Part shown: piece after piece, positions 5,958 through 11,139 of the stretch
How positions within the stretch are numbered: the stretch's first letter is position 1
Layout: the number at the start of each line of letters is the position of its first letter
Assembly (NCBI GenBank): GCA_019413245.1
Contig: DXNX01000075.1
Coordinates: 1 to 11,139 of the forward strand
DNA from: Oscillospiraceae bacterium
Lineage (GTDB): Bacteria > Bacillota > Clostridia > Oscillospirales > Ruminococcaceae
Length of the DNA: 11,139 nucleotides
Direction: 5' to 3'
Program-made: the position numbers and the translations under genes
Notes under the pieces: model-generated
The model's input: the letters and a program-made list of their open reading frames with translations, nothing else
Database searches by the model: none
Told to the model about the DNA's origin: nothing

Positions 5958-7289
5958 TCATCGGGCCGATCCGTCGCCGTGTTCGCGCACAAGCATGCGC
6001 ACCGGCGTCCCGGTCAGGCCGAAGTTTTCACGGATCTGGTTTTCGATATACCGCTGATACGAGAAGTGGAACAGGGCCCGCTGGTTGACAAAGCAGACGA
6101 ATGTCGGCGGGCGGGTGGAACTCTGGGTAATATAGAAGATCTTCAGGCGCTTGCCCTTGTCTGAAGGCGGCTGCACCCGCGCCGTGGCCCGGGCCAGCAT
6201 TTCATTGAGAGCACCGGTGGGAATGCGTGTGCCGTTCTGCACATCCACATAGTGGATGGTCTCAAACAGCTTGTCGATGCGCTGGCCGGTCTTGGCGCTG
6301 ATGAAGATGATGGGCGCATAGGACATGAAGCTGAAGGATTCTTCCAGCTCTTTGCGCATGCGGTCCATGGTGTAGGTGTCTTTTTCCACCGCATCCCATT
6401 TGTTCACCGCAATGATGCAGGCCTTGCCCTGTTCATGGGCATACCCGGCCACCTTGGAATCCTGCTCGGTAAAGCCCACAGTGGCATCGATCATGATGAC
6501 GCAGACGCGGCTGCGTTCCACCGCGGCCAGGCTGCGCAGCACGCTGAAACGCTCTACGCCGCTTTCCACCTTACCCTTTTTGCGCAGGCCGGCGGTATCG
6601 GTGAAGATGAACTTGCCGTACTGGTTTTCCACCTCGGTGTCAATGGCATCCCGGGTGGTACCGGCTTCGTTGGCCACGATCAGGCGGTCCTCGCCCAGAA
6701 TGTGGTTAATGAGGCTGGACTTGCCCACATTGGGGCGGCCGATGACCGCCACCGGAATCCGGTCCTCATCCTCCTGCTCTTCCTCAGAGAAGTTCAGATG
6801 AGAACAGACGGCGTCCAGCAGGTCGCCGGTGCCGTGACCGTGCACGCCGGAAACAGGCACCAGTTCCCCCAGACCCAGGGCATAAAAATCATACAGCTCC
6901 ATGGGCGGTTCGCCGATCTTATCGCATTTGTTCACGGCCAGCACCACCGGCTTGCCGCTGCGCATGAGCATGGAAGCCACTTCGTGGTCCTGGGGGGTCA
7001 CACCGGCCCGCAGGTCGGTGACCATCACGATACAGTCGGCGGAATCAATGGCCATCTGCGCCTGCTGACGCATATGGGCCAGAATGCCGTCGTCAATGCT
7101 TGGTTCGATACCGCCGGTATCCACCAGCAGGAACTTGTGGCCGTTCCATTCGCAGTCGCAGAAGATGCGGTCCCGGGTAACGCCGGGAGTATCTTCCACG
7201 ATGGCGATGCGCTGACCGGTAAGTTTATTGAAGATGGTGGACTTGCCCACGTTGGGGCGGCCCACGATGGCCACGATCGGTTTTGCCAT
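5958..7289 (-). CDS. der: Ribosome biogenesis GTPase Der (EngA)
   Basis: The 443-residue protein has the tandem double-GTPase layout unique to Der, which binds the 50S subunit during assembly and is essential in the bacteria tested. The first G domain has the P-loop GRPNVGKST at 10-18, TPGVTRD at 34-40, DTGG at 57-60 and NKCD at 120-123. An acidic linker around 168-177 leads to the second G domain, with GRPNVGKSS at 184-192, the TTRD switch at 211-214, DTAG at 231-234 and NKWD at 296-299. The KH-like domain fills roughly 350-443. The ATG at 7289 follows AAAGGAGG at 9-nt spacing. The gene starts 4 bp after the DUF512 stop, so the two are probably translationally coupled, and plsY follows 19 bp later. 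Confidence 0.97.
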   Translation of the reverse strand: MAKPIVAIVGRPNVGKSTIFNKLTGQRIAIVEDTPGVTRDRIFCDCEWNGHKFLLVDTGGIEPSIDDGILAHMRQQAQMAIDSADCIVMVTDLRAGVTPQDHEVASMLMRSGKPVVLAVNKCDKIGEPPMELYDFYALGLGELVPVSGVHGHGTGDLLDAVCSHLNFSEEEQEDEDRIPVAVIGRPNVGKSSLINHILGEDRLIVANEAGTTRDAIDTEVENQYGKFIFTDTAGLRKKGKVESGVERFSVLRSLAAVERSRVCVIMIDATVGFTEQDSKVAGYAHEQGKACIIAVNKWDAVEKDTYTMDRMRKELEESFSFMSYAPIIFISAKTGQRIDKLFETIHYVDVQNGTRIPTGALNEMLARATARVQPPSDKGKRLKIFYITQSSTRPPTFVCFVNQRALFHFSYQRYIENQIRENFGLTGTPVRMLVREHGDGSAR

Positions 7290-7293
7290 GTGG

Positions 7294-8634
7294 TCATTCC
7301 TCCTTTGGCTTGTGGGGGGCGGCTTTGAGCATCCGCACCCCCAGATACGCGCGGCAGCTGCCCGCGCCGTCGGTGGGGATCACCACCACCCGGCAGCCCA
7401 GGGCTTCGCCCAGCTGTTCGGGGGTGATGTCGTCGAGGAAGCGGTCTTCCTCGACCTGCAGCATGACCGCGGGCACCGCCAGGATATGGCTGCTCAGTTT
7501 GCCGCGGCACTGGTCGATGATGTCGGTGGCTGTAACCAAGCCAGCCACGCTCACGTTGCCGCCGAAAAAGCGGTTTTCGATGGCATGGACGGTGATGTGC
7601 ACGCCGGGATAGCGGCGCTGGGTCTCCTGCGCCATCTGCTCAATGAGCGGCGCGGCCAGGGTACCGGTGGCTACATCAAAATGGCGGGGCAAAACCAGTC
7701 GGCGGGGCTTGGACAGTTCCTGCAGGAAGGTATCGTAATACTGCCGCCACATGCCCACGCCGTCTTCCAGCTGAGCAAAATCATCATAAAATTCCGTGGG
7801 CGGAATCTCCCGTCCGGCGGTCAGATACCATTCGTCGCTGGGGTACACGATGCTGCGGCCGTACTGTTCCCGGCAGCGGCGGCTGTACTCTTCCAGGATG
7901 TCCAGGGTTTCCCCGGCTGTCCTGGCGTCATAGGGCGTCAGCTTGAACAGCTTGTCCCGGTAGTCAGTAACGCCGGCCGGCACGGCGGCGATGCTGCCCA
8001 CATGGGGGCGCAGAGCCAGCAGGTCATCCAGCGTACGGCGCAGCTCGTCGCCGTCATTGATGCCCCGGCACAGCACCAGCTGGCAGTTCATCTCGATGCC
8101 GCCCTTGGCGAACACATCCAGATATTTCAGGGTATCGGCGGCTTTCTTGTTGGCCATCATCCGCACACGCAAGGCGGGGTTGGTGGTGTGCACCGAGATG
8201 AAGATGGGGCTGATGTGCATCTTGACGATGCGCTCCACCTCCCGCTCGGAGAGGTTGGTCATGGTGATATAGTTGCCGTACAAAAAGGACAGACGCTCGT
8301 CATCATCCTTGAAATACAGCGGTGCGCGCATGCCCGGGGGCAGCTGGTCGATGAAGCAGAACATGCAATGGTTATCGCAGCTGTGCTTTTCGTCCGCCAG
8401 GTAGGTTTTGAAGTTGCAGCCCAGCGGCTCGTACTCGTCCTTTTCCACCGGGATATCCCGCTGGGTCCCGTCCTCGCAGACGGTGAGGGTGAAGTGTTTG
8501 GACGCGGTGTAGAACTGATAATCGAGGGCATCACACAAAGGGTTGCCGTCGATGGCCAGCAGCAGGCATCCGGTGTTCAATCCCAGGCGCTGTGCCGGAG
8601 AGTTTTCGTCCACGCTTTGAACGACCAGCGGCAT
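7294..8634 (-). CDS. PDZ / radical SAM / DUF512 protein
   Basis: The 446-residue protein has an N-terminal PDZ-like module (about 1-60, with the SPAQRLGLNTG stretch), then an atypical radical SAM core and a C-terminal DUF512 domain. The cluster motif is C86-x3-C90-x2-C93 (SCDNHCMFCF), which would hold a [4Fe-4S] centre and S-adenosylmethionine. Later family blocks include SVHTTNP and IENRFFGGNVSVAGL, the latter typical of DUF512. Its reaction and substrate are not known. It lies immediately upstream of der, an arrangement I recall as common in Firmicutes, which suggests but does not prove a link to ribosome maturation. ATG 8634 follows an AAAGGGG ribosome binding site. It begins the unit that continues with der and plsY. 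Confidence 0.9.
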   Translation of the reverse strand: MPLVVQSVDENSPAQRLGLNTGCLLLAIDGNPLCDALDYQFYTASKHFTLTVCEDGTQRDIPVEKDEYEPLGCNFKTYLADEKHSCDNHCMFCFIDQLPPGMRAPLYFKDDDERLSFLYGNYITMTNLSEREVERIVKMHISPIFISVHTTNPALRVRMMANKKAADTLKYLDVFAKGGIEMNCQLVLCRGINDGDELRRTLDDLLALRPHVGSIAAVPAGVTDYRDKLFKLTPYDARTAGETLDILEEYSRRCREQYGRSIVYPSDEWYLTAGREIPPTEFYDDFAQLEDGVGMWRQYYDTFLQELSKPRRLVLPRHFDVATGTLAAPLIEQMAQETQRRYPGVHITVHAIENRFFGGNVSVAGLVTATDIIDQCRGKLSSHILAVPAVMLQVEEDRFLDDITPEQLGEALGCRVVVIPTDGAGSCRAYLGVRMLKAAPHKPKEE

Positions 8635-8668
8635 TGTTCATTCCCCTTTCCTTGGCGATGGTAACAGT

Positions 8669-8677
8669 AGTATACCA
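8669..8677 (-). promoter_or_regulatory. Extended -10 promoter for the DUF512-der-plsY unit
   Basis: On the minus strand the element reads TGGTATACT, a TG-N extended -10 identical to the one used by the GGDEF gene. No good -35 is seen 17 bp upstream, where the T-rich tail of the rpmF terminator lies. The start codon at 8634 is about 35 bp downstream. Confidence 0.55.
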
Positions 8678-8690
8678 CGAAAATACGCAA

Positions 8691-8718
8691 AGAAAAAGAG
8701 GGGGCACTGCGCCCCCTC
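8691..8718 (-). terminator. Intrinsic terminator after rpmF
   Basis: On the minus strand GAGGGGGC (8711-8718) pairs with GCCCCCTC (8698-8705) around a 5-nt loop and is followed by TTTTTCTTT. It ends the yceD-rpmF unit 21 bp after the rpmF stop and just precedes the promoter of the DUF512 gene. Confidence 0.9.
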
Positions 8719-8739
8719 CCCTGCTTTGAAAAAATCCGC

Positions 8740-8928
8740 TCAGGCTTCCTTGTTGACCTTAACGACTTCACGGCCTTTGTAGTAGCCGCACTTGCCACAA
8801 ACCTGATGGGGCACCGTCAGCTCGCCGCACTGAGGACATTTCACCAGCGTAGGCGCTTCCAGCTTCCAGACATTGGAACGGCGCTTGTCGCGGCGGGCTT
8901 TGGACTGCTTTCTCTTAGGGACTGCCAT
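8740..8928 (-). CDS. rpmF: 50S ribosomal protein L32
   Basis: The 62-residue protein has the L32 signature: a basic N-terminus (MAVPKRKQSKARRDKRRSN) followed by a zinc ribbon with Cys31, Cys34, Cys44 and Cys47 (CPQC and CGKC). All four cysteines are present, so this is the zinc-binding (C+) form. AAGGAGGTG precedes the ATG at 8928. It lies 24 bp after yceD, the classic pairing in bacteria. The fatty-acid genes plsX and fabH, which often follow rpmF, are not here; a strong terminator follows instead. Confidence 0.97.
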   Translation of the reverse strand: MAVPKRKQSKARRDKRRSNVWKLEAPTLVKCPQCGELTVPHQVCGKCGYYKGREVVKVNKEA

Positions 8929-8952
8929 TTTATCGCACCTCCTTGGTGAATT

Positions 8953-9453
8953 TCAACTAAGCAGTTGTTTTAATATGCTAAGCCTTGCATCCACAGGGGC
9001 GGCTTCGGCCGCCACTTGGCAGGCACAGCCTTCCGCTTTTCTTTTGCCGCAGATGGGGCATAGACCTTGGCAATCGGGGCTGCACAGCAGCACCCGCGGG
9101 ACCTCGAAGATCAGTTCCTGATAAGCGAGTTCCCGCAAATCCAGTTGACCCTGTTCATCCAGAGGCAGCTCGAAATCCACATCGTCGATATCGCGCATGC
9201 GTACCAGATAATCACGGGTGAAGTCATAGGATTCATGCACCGGAGCCAGACAGCGGGCACATTCAGCTTCGATTTCAGCCTTGATGTGCAGCGTCATGGC
9301 CGCGCCTTCCTGCGTAGGATGAGCGGTAAACTCACATTCCAGCGGGGCGGGCACACGGAATCCATCCCAGTCAGCCGCCGAAAGGTCGGCGGAAAACTGC
9401 GTTGCATAGGGCGTTTTCGCGCTTTGCAGAAAGTTACGAATATCGAATTGCAT
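8953..9453 (-). CDS. yceD: YceD family (DUF177) protein, with C-terminal Cys cluster
   Basis: The 166-residue protein belongs to DUF177/YceD, normally encoded directly before rpmF; family members have been connected with 23S rRNA accumulation and ribosome assembly. It shows the conserved CARCLAPV block (Cys65, Cys68), the acidic mid-section (DVDFELPLDEQGQLDLRELA) and the C-terminal block CSPDCQGLCPICG with Cys124, 128, 132 and 135, then Cys143 and Cys145. These cysteines probably form a zinc site, as in other Firmicutes members. ATG 9453 follows GAGGTGA. It is the first gene of the yceD-rpmF unit, with a near-consensus promoter only about 20 bp upstream of the start codon, as expected for a highly expressed ribosomal operon. 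Confidence 0.93.
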   Translation of the reverse strand: MQFDIRNFLQSAKTPYATQFSADLSAADWDGFRVPAPLECEFTAHPTQEGAAMTLHIKAEIEAECARCLAPVHESYDFTRDYLVRMRDIDDVDFELPLDEQGQLDLRELAYQELIFEVPRVLLCSPDCQGLCPICGKRKAEGCACQVAAEAAPVDARLSILKQLLS

Positions 9454-9479
9454 ACTTCACCTCAAAAGGTCGCTTATCT

Positions 9480-9508
9480 AGTATACACAAGGAAGGGGGG
9501 CTTGTCAA
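9480..9508 (-). promoter_or_regulatory. Strong sigma-A promoter for yceD-rpmF
   Basis: On the minus strand TTGACA (9503-9508) and TATACT (9480-9485) are spaced by exactly 17 bp. An A/T-rich stretch just upstream (about 9509-9540 on the plus-strand numbering) could act as an UP element. Predicted start is near 9473, giving a leader of about 20 nt. Confidence 0.88.
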
Positions 9509-9563
9509 CCAAAATCTGCAAAAAAACGCAAGAAATTGTTTTACCCCTTACGGTATACACAAG
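9481..9563 (+). repeat. Short direct repeat GTATACACAAG, two copies
   Basis: Identical 11-mers lie at 9481-9491 and 9553-9563, 72 bp apart, each followed by a similar purine tract (ggaagggg, aaaagggg). The first overlaps the yceD -10 and spacer; the second runs into the terminator of the preceding unit. It may be a small duplication or chance. Confidence 0.4.
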
Positions 9564-9597
9564 AAAAGGGGCGGTGCCCCAAAAGGACCGCCCCCTG
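9563..9597 (-). terminator. Intrinsic terminator of the pgi/P-loop unit
   Basis: On the minus strand GGGGCGGT (9587-9594) pairs with ACCGCCCC (9568-9575), and an inner CC/GG pair closes an apical TTTT loop. TTTTCTT follows. It lies 15 bp after the stop codon of the small P-loop gene at 9609. Confidence 0.88.
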
Positions 9598-9608
9598 CCG
9601 CATTGCGG

Positions 9609-10013
9609 TTACAGGTACTTTTTGATGCTGTCGGGCAGATCTTCCACGTTTGCGGAAACGGTGACGACGACCTCGACGTTGTTGGCGGTGATCTTGTCGA
9701 TCTCGGCCAGGACCTTACCGGCCTGCTCCATATCGTGATCAACGACCTTCAGGATGCCATCAACGAACAGCTCGGTGATATCATAGTTGCCGGCCAGAAC
9801 GCCTGCAACGAAGCCGTAGAACATCTCAGCGCCCTTGATGTCGTACTCGTCCACATCCAGCAGACGGGCCTTGTGGTTGATCTCGGTGGTGAGCTTCATG
9901 GACTTTTCGATAACGACGATGTTGCCGGCCGAAGTGCGGGTGGCCTGGTCGATCATGTCGATGAGAGTCTTGGTCTTGCCGGAGCCTTTGGCGCCTACGA
10001 TGAGTTTGATCAT
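9609..10013 (-). CDS. Small P-loop NTPase, function unknown
   Basis: The 134-residue protein opens directly with a strand and Walker A motif, IVGAKGSGKT (residues 5-14). A Walker B-like strand ending in Asp, ELFVDGI (81-87, Asp85), follows, then a further hydrophobic strand VEVVVTVSA (113-121) before a short C-terminal tail. It has no membrane segment or signal peptide. The fold is thus a minimal P-loop ATPase or kinase with no added domain. I recall similar small proteins in clostridia annotated only as ATP-binding or, misleadingly, as PilT-like; nothing here supports a pilus role. The ATG at 10013 follows AAGGAGG at 9-nt spacing. It lies 39 bp downstream of pgi with no terminator between, so the two are probably cotranscribed. 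Function is unassigned. Confidence 0.85.
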   Translation of the reverse strand: MIKLIVGAKGSGKTKTLIDMIDQATRTSAGNIVVIEKSMKLTTEINHKARLLDVDEYDIKGAEMFYGFVAGVLAGNYDITELFVDGILKVVDHDMEQAGKVLAEIDKITANNVEVVVTVSANVEDLPDSIKKYL

Positions 10014-10052
10014 AAGAGAGTGCCTCCTTAAAATGTAGTGGGGGTATTATCC

Positions 10053-11139
10053 TCAGCCGTTGAGTTTCGCTTCCAGTTCAGCCTTCTGAGCTTCGTAACC
10101 GGGCTTGCCCAACAGCGCGAACATGTTCTTTTTGTAGCTTTCCACGCCGGGCTGGTCGAAGGGGTTGACCGACAGCAGATAGCCGGACACAGCGCAGGCC
10201 TTCCAGAAGAAGTAGATCAGGGCGCCCACGTTGTAGGCATCCAGGCTGTCCACTTCGATGATGCCCAGGGGCACGCCGCCGTCGGTGTGTGCCAGGATGG
10301 TGCCTTCCATAGCCTTGCGGTTGACCACAGACATATTCTGGTTGGCCAGGAAGTTCAGGCCGTCAAAGTTGCCTTCCAGTTCGGGGATGAAGAAATCCTC
10401 GCGGGTGTTCTTGATGTCCACATAGGTCTCAAACATCACGCGGCTGCCATCCTGCAGGAACTGGCCCATGGAGTGCAGGTCGGTGGAGAAGATGCAGGAA
10501 GTGGGCATCAGGCCCTTCTGGTCCTTGCCTTCGCTCTCGCCGAACAGCTGCTTGTACCATTCGTTCATCATGGTGAAGTCCGGCTCAAACGCGGCCAGGG
10601 TCTCCACCTTCTTGCCCTTGCGGTACAGGATGTTGCGGGTCATGGCGTAACGATAAGCGTCATTGTCCATGCTGCAGACACTGAACTTTTCACGGGCATC
10701 GGCAGCGCCCTTCATCAGCGCATCAATGTCGATACCGGCGCAGGCGATGGGCAGCAGGCCCACGGCGGTGAGCACAGAATAACGGCCGCCGACATCGTCG
10801 GGCACCACGAAAGTGGGCCAGCCCTGGGCATCCGCCAGCTGCTTCAAGGTGCCGCGGGCGCGGTCGGTGGTGGCGTAAATGCGCTTGTTGGCTTCCTCGG
10901 GACCAACGGAATCTTCCAGCAGTTTGCGCAGCACACGGAAAGCCAGAGCGGTCTCGGTGGTGGTGCCGGACTTGGAGATGACGTTGATGGAGAAACGCTT
11001 GCCCTTGGTCATGCGGATGATGTCGTTCAGGGCTGTGGGAGAGATAGTGTTGCCGCAGAAATAAATCTTCAGGCCATCTTCGGTCTCGTTATGGAACTGA
11101 CCCTTGACGGCTTCCACGACAGCACGGGCGCCCAGGTAG
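10053..11139 (-). CDS. pgi: Glucose-6-phosphate isomerase, 5' end outside window
   Basis: The visible 361 residues are the C-terminal four fifths of a Bacillus-type Pgi (about 450 residues), which interconverts glucose 6-phosphate and fructose 6-phosphate in the cytoplasm. The reading frame stays open to the window edge (YLGARAV precedes the first GTG at 11117), so the gene begins to the right and the internal GTG is not its start. Key segments, numbered from the visible Tyr, are SKSGTTTE (55-62), which binds the sugar phosphate, and DVGGRYSVLTAVGLLP (115-130), the PGI signature. LHSMGQFLQDGSR and FDQPGVESYK near the end hold the ring-opening His and catalytic Lys regions. No frameshift is seen. 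The small P-loop gene follows 39 bp downstream. Confidence 0.96.
   Translation of the reverse strand, partial: YLGARAVVEAVKGQFHNETEDGLKIYFCGNTISPTALNDIIRMTKGKRFSINVISKSGTTTETALAFRVLRKLLEDSVGPEEANKRIYATTDRARGTLKQLADAQGWPTFVVPDDVGGRYSVLTAVGLLPIACAGIDIDALMKGAADAREKFSVCSMDNDAYRYAMTRNILYRKGKKVETLAAFEPDFTMMNEWYKQLFGESEGKDQKGLMPTSCIFSTDLHSMGQFLQDGSRVMFETYVDIKNTREDFFIPELEGNFDGLNFLANQNMSVVNRKAMEGTILAHTDGGVPLGIIEVDSLDAYNVGALIYFFWKACAVSGYLLSVNPFDQPGVESYKKNMFALLGKPGYEAQKAELEAKLNG

Noticed and set aside
5939..5992. 18-codon upstream extension of PlsY
   Set aside because: It would overlap der and has no ribosome binding site; ATG 5938 is preceded by AAGGGGAAGG and begins the first membrane helix.
6252..8664. 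Plus-strand open frames opposite der (6252-7328) and the DUF512 gene (7228-8664)
   Set aside because: They are shadows of well-supported minus-strand genes; they lack ribosome binding sites and recognisable domains.
8954..8967. Small inverted repeat near the yceD stop codon (caact-aagc-agttg)
   Set aside because: Five-bp arms lying partly in coding sequence without a T-run; likely chance and unrelated to the GTTAG-N6-CTAAC sites.
9402..10031. Plus-strand open frames spanning 9067-9738 and 9402-10031
   Set aside because: They cross a promoter, a terminator and two minus-strand genes and have no family features.
1..11139. Search for a defence island, biosynthetic cluster, CRISPR array, phage or IS element
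   Set aside because: Gene content is housekeeping or single metabolic and regulatory genes with matched composition; there are no spaced repeats, transposase motifs or terminal inverted repeats, and no tRNA-like structures.

Overview
The window looks like an ordinary chromosomal stretch from a GC-rich, gut-type Clostridia relative (Ruminococcaceae/Oscillospiraceae such as Faecalibacterium or Subdoligranulum; inference). The reasons are strong AGGAGG-type ribosome binding sites, sigma-A-like promoters, GC-rich codons, the clostridial DUF3793 family, the PDZ/radical SAM/DUF512 gene beside der, and the yceD-rpmF pair. I see no phage, IS element, CRISPR array, tRNA or rRNA.

Layout. The left edge (1-117, +) is the tail of a DtxR/MntR-type metal-dependent repressor. 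It converges, across two terminator hairpins, on a DUF3793 gene (260-826, -). Upstream of that gene lies a regulatory region with a near-consensus promoter and two matched palindromes, GTTAG-N6-CTAAC. Diverging from it is a membrane-anchored GGDEF diguanylate cyclase (1134-2246, +). An M3 oligoendopeptidase (2293-3981, -) converges on the cyclase at a shared terminator. The peptidase is divergent from a cysteine-rich FMN-dependent alpha-hydroxy-acid dehydrogenase (4138-5151, +), and an 8-bp inverted repeat sits in their promoter gap.

From 5267 to the right edge everything is on the minus strand, in three transcription units read right to left. The first is pgi (partial) followed by a small P-loop ATPase, ending at a terminator at 9563-9597. 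The second is yceD-rpmF, driven by a TTGACA-N17-TATACT promoter and ending at 8691-8718. The third is the PDZ/radical SAM DUF512 gene, der and plsY, ending at 5170-5206. Their roles are glycolysis, ribosome supply and assembly, and phospholipid synthesis.

I found no convincing new multi-gene system. The most interesting signal is the pair of same-design operators, 73 bp apart, one over the predicted start point of the DUF3793 promoter, next to a metal-repressor gene. This suggests a local metal-regulated circuit around a protein of unknown function. Secondary points are the Cys-cluster dehydrogenase, the promoter-overlapping inverted repeat at 4031-4059, and the small P-loop protein downstream of pgi.
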